Made by a program: the position numbers and the translations under genes
DNA from: SpSt-398 sp041752235
GTDB taxonomy: Bacteria; Bacteroidota; Bacteroidia; Chitinophagales; Chitinophagaceae
Reading direction: 5' to 3'
Length of the DNA: 64,000 nucleotides
Assembly: GCA_041752235.1 (NCBI GenBank)
Contig: JBGSHM010000031.1
Span: 62,001 to 126,000, forward strand
The notes under the pieces: generated by a model
The model's input: the letters and a program-made list of their open reading frames with translations, nothing else
Told to the model about the DNA's origin: nothing
Databases searched by the model: none
Part shown: in pieces, positions 18,093 through 27,378 of the stretch
How positions within the stretch are numbered: the stretch's first letter is position 1
How the letters are laid out: each line of letters opens with the position of its first letter

Positions 18093-19517
18093 TTATTTCC
18101 CTTTTCCCAGCAGGATGATCCGCAGGGTATGGATCATGATCTTGAAATCAAGTGCCAGGGAGATATTTTCAATGTAAAGGAGATCGAAACGGCTTCTTTC
18201 TACCATTTCGGCTACATTCTCTGCATACCCAAATTGCACCATTCCCCAGGAGGTAAGTCCGGGCTTTACTTTCAACAGGTATTTGTAATAGGGGTTTTGT
18301 TGGATCACCTGGTCGATATAGTATTGGCGCTCCGGGCGGGGGCCAACCAGGCTCATTTCGCCTTTCAGGATATTCCAAAGCTGTGGCAACTCGTCCAAAC
18401 GCCATTTACGCATCACTCTTCCCCAGTGTGTAATTCGTTCGTCTGCATCGGAAGATAAACGGGGGCCATCCTTTTCAGCTTCCTCCACCATGGAACGGAA
18501 CTTATGCATTTGAAAGGGCTTCCCTTTATAACCGATCCTTTCCTGGTTGTAGAAGATCGGTCCTGGAGAGGATAGGCTCGTGCGTATCATGATATATAAC
18601 AGGTAAGGCGATAAAATAACAATCCCCAGTACGGCCACTGTCACATCCAATAATCTTTTGATGTTCTGTTGCCATTCCGGCATCAACCCTGTTTTCAGGT
18701 CGATCAATACAGCCCCAAGGATATTGCTCACACGTACCGATCCTGACAGGATATCAATACTATCCGGAGGGATCTTGATCTCCACATCCTTTTCACTGAG
18801 ATGGTTGATGACCGATTCCAGCGATGCTTTATCATTCTTATCCAAACCGATCACTACCGCATTTATCTTATGGGTATCCAGGATCGCTTCGAGGGATTTG
18901 ATATCACCCAAGCGAGGTAAACCACCAATCGGAGCCTCTGCATGCTTTTCACCCGCATCCACATACCCGGTGTAATGATAACCTTCCTTCGCCAATTCCT
19001 GGGCTGTTTCCTGATACAACCGGGCGGCAAAACCATTTCCTCCGATCAACAGGGTGGGATAACGCACAAGCCCTTTACGCAATTGTCCTTTGGCCAGATT
19101 GAGCAATAACAAACGCCCGGCAAACACAAAAAAGAATTGCAATCCCAACAGGGAGAAGAAGGCCGCATAGTAATACCTGAAATCATTATTCGACCGGATA
19201 TCATCCAGGATGATGGTAAAATAAAGGAAAACAACACCCAGCAAGGAGACGATAAAAGTGGTGATCATTTCGCGAAGCCGCGATTTGCGGTAGATACAGC
19301 GGTAGGCGCCAACGATGGTATAAAGGCTTAACCAACCAAGTGGCACAAGAAAAATGCCCAGCCAAAAATTGTCATCGATCTGCAGGCCATCATCACCCGC
19401 CACACGGATACCGAGATAATATTTTCGCAAAAAATACATCAAACCCCATACCCAAGCGCTCATCACATAGTCACTGATGGCATACCAGGCAATATGTAAA
19501 CGGGGTTTATGATTCAT
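18093..19517 (-). CDS. Polyprenyl-phosphate sugar phosphotransferase (WcaJ/WbaP-like)
   Basis: Initiates exopolysaccharide or O-antigen repeat synthesis by moving a sugar-1-phosphate onto undecaprenyl phosphate. 474 residues: four or five N-terminal membrane segments, a central CoA-binding-like Rossmann domain (LLIGGNGFAARLYQE, about 155-270), and the C-terminal catalytic domain. That domain starts at KRLLDVTVAVLGIVILSP and holds PIFYNQERIGYKGKPFQMHKFRSM, KWRLDELPQLWNI and GEMSLVGPRPER. Its ATG overlaps the stop of the upstream oxidoreductase by one base (TGATG), so translation is coupled. Confidence 0.9.
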   Translation of the reverse strand: MNHKPRLHIAWYAISDYVMSAWVWGLMYFLRKYYLGIRVAGDDGLQIDDNFWLGIFLVPLGWLSLYTIVGAYRCIYRKSRLREMITTFIVSLLGVVFLYFTIILDDIRSNNDFRYYYAAFFSLLGLQFFFVFAGRLLLLNLAKGQLRKGLVRYPTLLIGGNGFAARLYQETAQELAKEGYHYTGYVDAGEKHAEAPIGGLPRLGDIKSLEAILDTHKINAVVIGLDKNDKASLESVINHLSEKDVEIKIPPDSIDILSGSVRVSNILGAVLIDLKTGLMPEWQQNIKRLLDVTVAVLGIVILSPYLLYIMIRTSLSSPGPIFYNQERIGYKGKPFQMHKFRSMVEEAEKDGPRLSSDADERITHWGRVMRKWRLDELPQLWNILKGEMSLVGPRPERQYYIDQVIQQNPYYKYLLKVKPGLTSWGMVQFGYAENVAEMVERSRFDLLYIENISLALDFKIMIHTLRIILLGKGK

Positions 19518-20494
19518 CAGGAACGCGTGAGTACGTTATTGCCGATCTTCTGTAATATCTGGTGGGCGACATCCATGGCCATCAAGCCATCGATCTCCGA
19601 CACGATCGTTTTTGTATTCTGTTCTATGGCTGATTTGAATTCCACCAGTTCCTGCCGAATGGCATTGATATTGGGTACGGGTGGATTGGCAATGGCAATG
19701 GTTCGGTTACCGGTTGGGGTCGCGATATCAAAGGTGAACACATTGGCATCCTTGGCTTCCTTGAGTTTGATCACTTCTGATTTTTTCTCCAGGAAGTCGA
19801 TCCCTATATAAGCGTCTTTTTGAAAGAGGCGCATCTTACGCATTTTCTTCATGGAGATACGGGAGGAGGTGAGATTGGCGACACAACCATTATTGAATTC
19901 GATGCGTACGTTGGCGATATCCGGTGTCTCGGTCATCACGGCCACGCCACTCGCAGAAATGCTTTTTACATCACTTTTTACAATACTCAGGATGATATCA
20001 ATATCATGGATCATGAGGTCAAGGATCACACTGACCTCGGTGCCGCGGGGATTGAATTGAGCCAGGCGATGCACTTCAATAAACAACGGGTTGAGGTCAA
20101 GATCCTTTACGGCCAGAAAAGCGGGGTTGAACCGTTCAACATGTCCAACCTGAAATTTCACATCGGATTCCCGCGCCAGTTTCACCAGGGTCCTGGCCTC
20201 ATCCATATCGTTGGCCAGGGGTTTTTCTACAAAAATGTGTTTGCCTTTGCGGATGGCTTTTTCACATAATTCAAAATGGTAGTTGGTGGGGGCGACCACA
20301 TCGATGGCATCACAGGCATCCATCAGCAGACCGGCATCGAGAAAACGGGGGAGTTGGTATTTTTCGGAGACCTCCTGGGCCGTATCGTCATTGGGATCAT
20401 AGAAACCGACCAGGTCTACACCGGGTATCTCCTTCCAGTTGTTCAGGTGGAATTTCCCCAGGTGGCCTACGCCGAAGACTCCGATTTTCAACAT
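19517..20494 (-). CDS. Gfo/Idh/MocA-family oxidoreductase
   Basis: 325-residue NAD(P)-dependent oxidoreductase. N-terminal Rossmann GVFGVGHLGKFHL (residues 4-16) and the family Lys motif HIFVEKPLAND (EKP). I start at the ATG at 20494 (MLKIGVFG), six residues inside the longest frame. Coupling to the polyprenyl sugar transferase suggests work on a nucleotide sugar or envelope sugar, but the substrate cannot be read from sequence. A TATATTTG box (20510-20517, minus strand) matches the Bacteroidota -7 element just upstream, without a clear -33 partner. Confidence 0.85.
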   Translation of the reverse strand: MLKIGVFGVGHLGKFHLNNWKEIPGVDLVGFYDPNDDTAQEVSEKYQLPRFLDAGLLMDACDAIDVVAPTNYHFELCEKAIRKGKHIFVEKPLANDMDEARTLVKLARESDVKFQVGHVERFNPAFLAVKDLDLNPLFIEVHRLAQFNPRGTEVSVILDLMIHDIDIILSIVKSDVKSISASGVAVMTETPDIANVRIEFNNGCVANLTSSRISMKKMRKMRLFQKDAYIGIDFLEKKSEVIKLKEAKDANVFTFDIATPTGNRTIAIANPPVPNINAIRQELVEFKSAIEQNTKTIVSEIDGLMAMDVAHQILQKIGNNVLTRS

Positions 20495-20562
20495 GTTAAC
20501 GATTTGGAGCAAATATACAAAGGGTAGATTATTGGGGTTTAATTATTTGCCTGTGCTGTCTA

Positions 20563-20628
20563 ACCGCCAGGGCGCTATGACACAAGGGAGCGCCAGGAAT
20601 TCCCCTTGCGCCCTCGTGCCTTAGCGGT
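20563..20628. repeat. accgcc-family inverted repeat (copy 2)
   Basis: Begins accgccagggcgc and ends gtgccttagcggt, with internal gcgcc segments. It separates the gluconate permease end from the start region of the oxidoreductase operon. It shares the ends and layout of the copies at 14187 and 50993 but not the whole centre. Confidence 0.65.
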
Positions 20629-20634
20629 AAAAAA

Positions 20635-21945
20635 CTACAAAATAAAATCCAGCAACAACACCCCCACCAACCCCAGTACCGAAATCGTCGTTTCCATGAC
20701 AGTCCAGGACAAAAAGGTCTGTTTCAACGATAATCCAAAGAACTCCTTGTACATCCAGAAACCAGAGTCATTCACATGCGACCCGAAAACACTCCCTGTA
20801 CCCACGGCCAGTACCATCAATTCGGGTGAGGCGGCTCCGGAAACCACCAGTGGGGTAACTACCCCGGCCGCGGTGATCCCGGCTACGGTGGCGGAGCCAA
20901 TGGCTACCCGCAGCAGGGCGGTGACCACCCAGCCAAAGACCAGGGGGTGCATTTGCCAACGGCCACTAAAGGAGGCGATGTATTTATCAGTACCACTGTC
21001 CTGCAAGACCTGTTTCAACACACCGCCTGCGGTAATGATCAGTACGATCATCGCGATTCCTGATATGGCGTCCTGGGCCCATTTCATGGTTGTTTCCATG
21101 GACTTTCCAGCCCGTAGTCCAAAATACCAGATGGCAAGCAATACGGATAATAAAAGGGCTATGGTGGTATCACCAATAAAGAGCAATATTTTTTTAAATA
21201 CATGGTCACCCAAAAAATTATCTGCCACCACCGCCAGGGTTATCAACAATACAGGCATGAGCCCGATGAGAAAACTGGGAAAGGCGGCCGGAAGTTTTTT
21301 TTCGAGGTCATTGTCGGTGGAAAGAAAAGTGGATTGCAATTTCACCTCGATCCCTTTTAATCGTTGTCCTAAAAAGGGCCCGGCCAACACCACCACGGGT
21401 ATGGCCACCATCAAGCCGTATATCAGTGTCTTTCCCATATTTGCCTGAAAAGCATTGACCAAGAAAACGGGACTGGGATGAGGCGGCAGAAAACAATGGG
21501 TGGTGGACAAGGAAGCAGCCATGGGAATGGCCACATACAACAATGGAAGTTTTGCCTTATGTGCAATCGAGAAAACAAGCGGCACCAGGATCACAAAACC
21601 AGCGTTGTAATAAAGTGGTATGCCAATCAAAAATCCGGTCAGCAACACGGCCCATTGAATATGTTTTTCTCCAAAACCATTGATCAATGTTGTAGAAATT
21701 TTCTCTGCCGCACCACCTGCTTCCATCACTTTCCCCAATATGGCTCCCAGGCAAATCACCAATGCAACACCACTCAAGGTGGAACCAACCCCTTTTTCAA
21801 TTGACTTTACCACCTGCATTGGATCTAATCCCAGGAATAAACCTGAAAGTATGGCAACAATCAACAGGGAAATAAAGGGACTGACCTTTTTGGTAGTAAG
21901 AAAGATTTGCAGGCAGATGGCGAGAAAAATGACAAGCAATTGCAT
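20635..21945 (-). CDS. GntP-family gluconate/aldonate permease
   Basis: 436-residue inner-membrane H+ symporter with about 12-14 hydrophobic segments. GntP-type signatures are SGLFLGLDPMQVVKSIEKGVG near the start, the LLTGFLIGIPLYYN and LSTTHCFLPPHPSPV loops, and the C-terminal GSVFGSHVNDSGFWMYKEFF. Family members carry gluconate and related sugar acids. It is the last gene of a minus-strand operon with an FAH-family dehydratase 44 nt upstream, fitting import of the aldonate those enzymes consume. Confidence 0.92.
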   Translation of the reverse strand: MQLLVIFLAICLQIFLTTKKVSPFISLLIVAILSGLFLGLDPMQVVKSIEKGVGSTLSGVALVICLGAILGKVMEAGGAAEKISTTLINGFGEKHIQWAVLLTGFLIGIPLYYNAGFVILVPLVFSIAHKAKLPLLYVAIPMAASLSTTHCFLPPHPSPVFLVNAFQANMGKTLIYGLMVAIPVVVLAGPFLGQRLKGIEVKLQSTFLSTDNDLEKKLPAAFPSFLIGLMPVLLITLAVVADNFLGDHVFKKILLFIGDTTIALLLSVLLAIWYFGLRAGKSMETTMKWAQDAISGIAMIVLIITAGGVLKQVLQDSGTDKYIASFSGRWQMHPLVFGWVVTALLRVAIGSATVAGITAAGVVTPLVVSGAASPELMVLAVGTGSVFGSHVNDSGFWMYKEFFGLSLKQTFLSWTVMETTISVLGLVGVLLLDFIL

Positions 21946-21989
21946 GGATCAGGGGGTTATGGGTTGAATTATATTGAATGCCTCACGCC

Positions 21990-22820
21990 TCACTCCACTG
22001 TATTCACCAGCTCACCTATCCCTTCAATCGAAATCGCTACCACATCCCCGGATTGTAAAGTAAACGGATGATCCGGTACGATCCCTGTCCCCGTCATCAC
22101 CATACAACCGTGAGGGAAGCTGGTCTCCCGATAAATATAAGATACTAATTCAGCCGGGGTGCGTTTCATTTTATCAATCCCAATTTGTCCAATAAATACT
22201 TCTTCCCCATTGCGGGAGATGGACATGGATATGGTTGTATCAATTGGCAAAGCCTCTTCGGTCAGTAAGATGCAGGGTCCAACTGCTGCGCTTCCATCAT
22301 AGGTCTTGGCTTGGGGAAGATAGAGTGGGTTCTCGCCTTCGATACTCCGGCTGCTCATATCATTTCCTATGGTGTAACCGATGATCTTTCCTGTAGAGGT
22401 GACCACCAGCGTGAGTTCAGGTTCGGGTACATCCCAGGTACTGTCTTTTCGTATCCTGACTTCTTCATGCGGACCCTTTACACGAAAGGCACTGGCCTTG
22501 AAAAAACATTCCGGGCGTTCGGCTTCATAGACCTTTCCATAAAAATCAGCCCCGCCGGAGGCCTGACTTTCTTCCTGTCGCCCGACCATACTCCGGTAAT
22601 AAGTTACTCCACAAGCCCATACTTCCTGCTGGCTTCCAATGGGCGGGAGGATATCCTGCAGTACCGATACTTCCACCGGAGATAAGGTTTGCACCAAGGC
22701 CTGTGCCTTCTGGTAAGCTGCATCATCATTGACCAGCTCGTCCCAGCTATTTTTTTTATCCAGAAAAAATTGATTGTTTGTTTGGAGGACAATGCCTGCC
22801 CGGGTTTTGTATATCCGCAT
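21990..22820 (-). CDS. FAH-family 2-keto-3-deoxy-pentonate dehydratase-like enzyme
   Basis: 276 residues, fumarylacetoacetate-hydrolase fold. Mg2+ ligands are visible in VPEPELTLV (two Glu) and YTIGNDMSSR (Asp). The N-terminal half (AGIVLQTNNQFFLD, ILPPIGSQQEVWACGVTYYRS) resembles KdaD-type 2-keto-3-deoxy-D-arabinonate dehydratases, which turn 2-keto-3-deoxypentonate into 2-ketoglutarate semialdehyde. The neighbouring semialdehyde dehydrogenase and IlvD/Edd dehydratase fit that step. A general acylpyruvase role cannot be excluded from sequence. Confidence 0.8.
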   Translation of the reverse strand: MRIYKTRAGIVLQTNNQFFLDKKNSWDELVNDDAAYQKAQALVQTLSPVEVSVLQDILPPIGSQQEVWACGVTYYRSMVGRQEESQASGGADFYGKVYEAERPECFFKASAFRVKGPHEEVRIRKDSTWDVPEPELTLVVTSTGKIIGYTIGNDMSSRSIEGENPLYLPQAKTYDGSAAVGPCILLTEEALPIDTTISMSISRNGEEVFIGQIGIDKMKRTPAELVSYIYRETSFPHGCMVMTGTGIVPDHPFTLQSGDVVAISIEGIGELVNTVE

Positions 22821-22832
22821 GAAGTTGGTTTT

Positions 22833-23837
22833 CTATTTTAAGGCGATACGCAACAGATACATATCATTAGTGATATAAAGCGTTTTCTCATCGGCACTCA
22901 GGGCGCAGTTGCTGGCTGAATTTTCAAGACGCAACAAACCTAATTTCTTTCCTTCTGCCGTAAAGAAATAAATACCACCCGGACCAGTTGCCATGACAAT
23001 ACCTTTCTTATTTACTTTGAAACCATCCGGCAAGCCATTCCATCCCGGCTCATGTGCGGATGGGTCAAAGAAGATCCGTCCATTGGTGAGAGAATCACCT
23101 GTTAATTCAAAAATGTACCAATATGGTTTGGCGGGATCGCTGTTAGCAACCAATAGCTGTTTCTCACCGGGGAGCAGGGCAATTCCATTGGGACGTGTGA
23201 TCGAATCCACGAGTAAAACCAGTTCACCTTTTTTATTTACTTTGTACACTCCATTAAAGGGTAACTCCTTTGCTGAGTCTGAATCATCCTGTGTTCGCAA
23301 GCCATAAGGAGGATCGGTAAAAAATAATTCTCCGGCGGAATTGAAGACGCAATCATTTGGGCTGCTTAAACGCTTACCATTGAATTTATCCGCCAGCGCG
23401 GTAAAAGTGGGGAGTGGTTTATCCAATGGCGCTTCCATACGGGCTACCTGGCGGTTCCCATGTTGGGCCAATACCAATCGTCCTTGCGGATCAAGGGTCA
23501 AACCATTGCTTCCAGGTTCTTTGCTTAGACTGGGTACAGCATCAGTATATCCACTTGGTGTAAGGTAAACCTCAATTCCTTTTTCTTCGGTCCATTTGTA
23601 GATGGTGTTCCGGGGTACATCGCTAAAAATCAGAAAACCTTGTTCGGGAAGAAAGAGGGGGCCTTCACTCCAGTCAAAACTATCGGCCAGTATCTCGGCT
23701 TTTATAGACGTGTCAATAACAGTTAGAAATTCCGGGTCATAGGTTATTAGCTGACCCGTAGCAGGGTAAACATGCGTGGGTTTTTCAGTGCAGTTGGAAA
23801 GTATTACTGAAACAAGGAGATAGAACAATTTATTCAT
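22833..23837 (-). CDS. SMP-30/gluconolactonase-family lipoprotein
   Basis: 334 residues, six-bladed beta-propeller lactonase. A lipoprotein signal MNKLFYLLVSVILSNC places it in the periplasm or outer membrane. Metal-site segments are DWSEGPLFLPE (Glu), SSPNDCVFNSAGELFFTDPPYG (Asn) and the RPNGIALLP and GLPDGFKVN blades (Asp). Expected reaction: hydrolysis of an aldonolactone to the aldonate. It lies 12 nt upstream of the FAH gene and 52 nt after the IlvD/Edd gene, in one operon. Confidence 0.87.
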   Translation of the reverse strand: MNKLFYLLVSVILSNCTEKPTHVYPATGQLITYDPEFLTVIDTSIKAEILADSFDWSEGPLFLPEQGFLIFSDVPRNTIYKWTEEKGIEVYLTPSGYTDAVPSLSKEPGSNGLTLDPQGRLVLAQHGNRQVARMEAPLDKPLPTFTALADKFNGKRLSSPNDCVFNSAGELFFTDPPYGLRTQDDSDSAKELPFNGVYKVNKKGELVLLVDSITRPNGIALLPGEKQLLVANSDPAKPYWYIFELTGDSLTNGRIFFDPSAHEPGWNGLPDGFKVNKKGIVMATGPGGIYFFTAEGKKLGLLRLENSASNCALSADEKTLYITNDMYLLRIALK

Positions 23838-23889
23838 GATATCGATTGGTTTTTATTCCCGAAGCCTCGGGCCTGCGGGAAACTGAAAC

Positions 23890-25608
23890 TTAGTGAGAAT
23901 CACGGGTAACCGCACTTCCGCTACTCCCTTGTAAAAAGTCGAGGTCTGCCCCTTTATCCGCCCCCATGACATGCTTTACATACATGCTTACATAACCTCT
24001 TGTAGCGGCAGGCGCAGGAGGCGTCCAGGCTGCCCGGCGTTTGGCCAGATCTTCCTCGGACACCAGCAACTGAAGTTTTCGGTTTGGTACATCCAGTTCA
24101 ATCAGGTCACCGTTTTGCACCAGCGCCAGTGCGCCACCAATGGCGCTTTCGGGAGATACATGCAAAACGGCTGTGCCGTAGGCGGTACCACTCATCCGTC
24201 CATCGCTGATACGCACCATATCGCGGACACCTTTTTCCAATAATTTTTTAGGCAGCGCCATATTACCTACTTCAGGCATTCCCGGATAACCAACCGGTCC
24301 CACGTATTTTAATACCATGACACTGGTTTCATCAATATCCAGGTTGGGGTCATCAATACGTTGATGATAGTCTTCAATACTTTCAAATACCACGGCACGG
24401 CCCGTATGTTTCATCAGGGCAGGAGTGGCGGCACTTGGTTTGATCACCGCTCCATTTTCGGCCAGGTTGCCTTTTACCACCACACAACCCGCTTCGGCGA
24501 TCAGTGGTTTTTCATACGAGGCGATCACGGCTGGATTATAGCAGGTCGTTTCTCCTTTAATATTTTCGTGATGGTTTTTACCGGTGACGGTGATCACGTT
24601 TTTATGCAGTTTCTCCCGGAGTTCGTGTAAGATCACCGGCAGCCCGCCTGCATAATAGAAATCTTCCATCAGGTAGGTGCCCGAGGGCATCAGGTTAAGC
24701 AGCAAGGGAATCTTGCTACCGATCCGGTCAAAATCATCCAATGAAAGATCCACACCAATCCGTCCGGCAATAGCGGTCAAATGGATCAGGAAGTTGGAGG
24801 AGCCACCCACGGCAGCATTGGTGATGATGGCGTTTTCAAAGGCTTCCCGTGTCAGAATTTTATCAATGGTCAGGTTTTCTTTTACCATTTCTACAATTCG
24901 CCGGCCACTCAATTGGGCCATGACTTTTTTTCTGGAGTCAGCAGCCGGTATGGCGGAGGCTCCACTCAGGGTCAGCCCCAGGCTTTCTACCATCACTGCC
25001 ATGGTACTGGCCGTTCCCATGGTCATACAGTGACCGATGCTCCGGCTCATACAGCTTTCAGCATACTCTACTTCCTCTTGCGACATTTTACCCGTCTTCA
25101 TGTCTTCATCAAATTTCCAGACATGAGTCCCGCTACCAATAGTCTGTCCTTTGTACCGGCCATTGAGCATGGGCCCACCGGGTACCACGATCGTCGGCAA
25201 TCCTACACTCGCTGCTCCCATCACGGTGGAGGGCGTGGTCTTATCACAACCCGTTAAAAGCACCACGCCATCTATTGGGTTACCCCGTATGGATTCCTCC
25301 GCATCCATACTCGCCAGGTTGCGAAACAACATCGCGGTTGGTTTTATCAGGGTTTCTCCCAGGCTCATGATCGGAAATTCCACCGGAAAGCCTCCGGCTT
25401 CCAGCACACCTCTTTTTACCGATTCCGCATGGTCCCGGAAATGCGCATTACAAGGCGTTAATTCACTAAATGTATTACAGATGCCGATCACCGGTCGGCC
25501 ATCAAAATGATCTGTGGGCATGCCCTGATTCTTCATCCAGCTCCGGTAGATGATGCCGTCTTTGTCTTTACGGCCAAACCAGTCGTGGCTTCTTAGTCGT
25601 TTGCTCAT
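23890..25608 (-). CDS. IlvD/Edd-family sugar-acid dehydratase
   Basis: 572 residues from the ATG at 25608 (MSKRLRSHDWFG), the family start; the frame stays open to 25662, overlapping the upstream aldehyde dehydrogenase. Iron-sulfur and active-site Cys are in NTFSELTPCN, TGCDKTTPS (C121) and SCMSRSIGHCMTMGTAS. Close in style to L-arabinonate/D-xylonate dehydratases rather than to dihydroxyacid dehydratase, and the locus has no branched-chain amino-acid genes. Expected product is a 2-keto-3-deoxy acid. Confidence 0.88.
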   Translation of the reverse strand: MSKRLRSHDWFGRKDKDGIIYRSWMKNQGMPTDHFDGRPVIGICNTFSELTPCNAHFRDHAESVKRGVLEAGGFPVEFPIMSLGETLIKPTAMLFRNLASMDAEESIRGNPIDGVVLLTGCDKTTPSTVMGAASVGLPTIVVPGGPMLNGRYKGQTIGSGTHVWKFDEDMKTGKMSQEEVEYAESCMSRSIGHCMTMGTASTMAVMVESLGLTLSGASAIPAADSRKKVMAQLSGRRIVEMVKENLTIDKILTREAFENAIITNAAVGGSSNFLIHLTAIAGRIGVDLSLDDFDRIGSKIPLLLNLMPSGTYLMEDFYYAGGLPVILHELREKLHKNVITVTGKNHHENIKGETTCYNPAVIASYEKPLIAEAGCVVVKGNLAENGAVIKPSAATPALMKHTGRAVVFESIEDYHQRIDDPNLDIDETSVMVLKYVGPVGYPGMPEVGNMALPKKLLEKGVRDMVRISDGRMSGTAYGTAVLHVSPESAIGGALALVQNGDLIELDVPNRKLQLLVSEEDLAKRRAAWTPPAPAATRGYVSMYVKHVMGADKGADLDFLQGSSGSAVTRDSH

Positions 25609-25651
25609 CGTGTTAAGCGGGTTGTAAAATTTATAGTCATTCGAATTTCCC

Positions 25652-27250
25652 TTAGATATCATTTTTGGTTAATGCACCATCAACCAATCTAAAGATAGAC
25701 AATGAATTCTTGTTTTTAAGTTCTGCCGGCAGTAGCGCATCAGGCATACCCTGATAACATACAGGCCGGGTAAAGCGATAAATGGCAGCCGTACCTACAG
25801 AGGTCGTTTTGCTGTCCGTTGTGGAAGGGAAGGGCCCGCCATGGACCATGGCGCTACACACTTCCACACCGGTTGGAAAACCATTGATTACGATCCGTCC
25901 GGCCTTTTGTTCTAAAATATGGATCAGGTCCTGATATTCTGAAAGTTCTTGCTCCGTACCATGTACAGTAACTGTTAAATGTCCGGACAGATTACGGGCT
26001 ATTTCCAACATTTCCTGTTTGCCTGGCGTGGAAACTATCAGGCTGGCAGGACCGAAAATTTCTTCACTCAGGGATGCGCTATTTTTAAAGGTGTCATGGT
26101 TTGCTTTTAACAGAACCGGGGTGGCTACATTTTCTTTATTCGGCATTCCTTTATCCCCGCTGGACATTTTTTCAACACCCTTTACTTGTTGGCGTTGTTC
26201 TACTCCTTCCTGAAAGGAATTAAAAATAGACGGTGCAAGCATGACGCCACCAATCGTTTTTTCAAAGGCTTCTTTCAATTGGGCAGAGAATTCGGATTGA
26301 CTGCCCTGTTGGTAAATGAGTAATCCCGGATTGGTACAAAACTGTCCCACACCCAGTGTTACCGATCCTGAAAAGCCTGCGGCGATGGCGGCACCTCTTT
26401 CCTTCATGGCTTCGGGTAAAATGAAAACAGGGTTACTGCTTCCCATTTCTGCATATACGGGAATGGGTTCAGGTCTGCTTACTGCGGCATCAAAAAGCGC
26501 TTTACCTCCTTTATAAGACCCGGTAAAACCAACGGCTTTAACCAAAGGATGCTTTACCAATTGTATTCCGGTAGTAGTACCATCGCCAAACAGGAGAGAG
26601 AAAACGCCGTCGGGCATTTCGATTTTCCTGGCCGCAGTTTGAATTGCCTGGCCTACGAGGGCTGAAGTAGCGGGATGCGCGCTATGTGCTTTCACAATAA
26701 CCGGGCATCCGGCGGCCAGGGCAGATGCAGTATCTCCACCAGCTACGGAGAAGGCCAGTGGAAAATTACTGGCGCCAAAGACCACCACGGGTCCAAGGCC
26801 AATTTGCATGTAGCGTAAATCAGGTTTGGGTAGGGGTGAGCGCTGGGGTTGGGCCGTTTCAATCCGGGCATCCACCCAGGAACCTTCTTTCAGGAGTGAT
26901 GCAAACATCCTCAGTTGATTCACGGTCCGCCCACGTTCCCCCTCTATTCGGGCAGGAGGCAGTCCGGTTTCATCACAGCATACGGTCACCAGGGCTTCGC
27001 CCAGATTCATTATTTCCTCCGCTATGGCTTCCAGAAAAATAGCCTTTTCAATACCCGTCTTTTTGGAATAGCGTTGAAAGGCCGCAGCCGCTTTTTCAGC
27101 AGCCAGGTTTACCTCGTCCGGTGTGGCTTTCAAGAACTGAAAAGGATTGGGTTGTCCCGTAGCCGGATTAAAAGAGAAAAATGATTCACTGCCCTTGTCG
27201 GAATGACCAAAGCCGATGATTTGACTGCCTGCTCTCATGTTCGCGTGCAT
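25652..27250 (-). CDS. Aldehyde dehydrogenase, probably 2-ketoglutarate semialdehyde dehydrogenase
   Basis: 532 residues, aldehyde dehydrogenase superfamily. Catalytic Cys305 lies in GVGQFCTNPG and the general-base Glu in YAEMGSSNPVF. The GSYKGG loop replaces the usual nucleotide GSTxxG, as in the KGSADH group. Expected reaction: 2-ketoglutarate semialdehyde to 2-ketoglutarate with NAD(P)+, the last step of a non-phosphorylative pentonate route. It is the first gene of the operon that runs on to the GntP permease and has its own promoter (27283-27311). Confidence 0.9.
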   Translation of the reverse strand: MHANMRAGSQIIGFGHSDKGSESFFSFNPATGQPNPFQFLKATPDEVNLAAEKAAAAFQRYSKKTGIEKAIFLEAIAEEIMNLGEALVTVCCDETGLPPARIEGERGRTVNQLRMFASLLKEGSWVDARIETAQPQRSPLPKPDLRYMQIGLGPVVVFGASNFPLAFSVAGGDTASALAAGCPVIVKAHSAHPATSALVGQAIQTAARKIEMPDGVFSLLFGDGTTTGIQLVKHPLVKAVGFTGSYKGGKALFDAAVSRPEPIPVYAEMGSSNPVFILPEAMKERGAAIAAGFSGSVTLGVGQFCTNPGLLIYQQGSQSEFSAQLKEAFEKTIGGVMLAPSIFNSFQEGVEQRQQVKGVEKMSSGDKGMPNKENVATPVLLKANHDTFKNSASLSEEIFGPASLIVSTPGKQEMLEIARNLSGHLTVTVHGTEQELSEYQDLIHILEQKAGRIVINGFPTGVEVCSAMVHGGPFPSTTDSKTTSVGTAAIYRFTRPVCYQGMPDALLPAELKNKNSLSIFRLVDGALTKNDI

Positions 27251-27274
27251 GTTTAATGAAATGTATAAGTACGT

Positions 27275-27308
27275 AAAAAGACCAAATGTAGATACAAAAG
27301 GTCTTTTT
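27275..27308. promoter_or_regulatory. Inverted repeat overlapping the catabolic-operon promoter
   Basis: AAAAAGACC (27275-27283) and GGTCTTTTT (27300-27308) are perfect complements 16 nt apart. On the minus strand this reads as a stem ending in T5, so it could terminate SusCD read-through. It also covers the -7 box and part of the spacer of the next promoter, so it could equally be an operator. Confidence 0.65.
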
Positions 27309-27311
27309 CAA
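27283..27311 (-). promoter_or_regulatory. Bacteroidota promoter for the aldehyde dehydrogenase operon
   Basis: On the minus strand: TTG (27309-27311), 18-nt spacer, TACATTTG (27283-27290), a full match to TTG-N19-TAnnTTTG within one base of spacing. The start site would fall near 27276, about 25 nt before the ATG at 27250. Confidence 0.65.
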
Positions 27312-27332
27312 TGTTCACTGCTAATGCTAACT

Positions 27333-27367
27333 ACATGTCCGGACCAGATTGTTCGATCCGGACATGT
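27333..27367 (-). terminator. Hairpin behind SusD
   Basis: ACATGTCCGGA (27333-27343) and TCCGGACATGT (27357-27367) form a perfect 11-bp stem with a 13-nt loop, 11 nt after the SusD stop. There is no T-run directly after it, so it may protect or process the 3' end rather than terminate on its own. Confidence 0.6.
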
Positions 27368-27378
27368 ATGTCTGTTGG

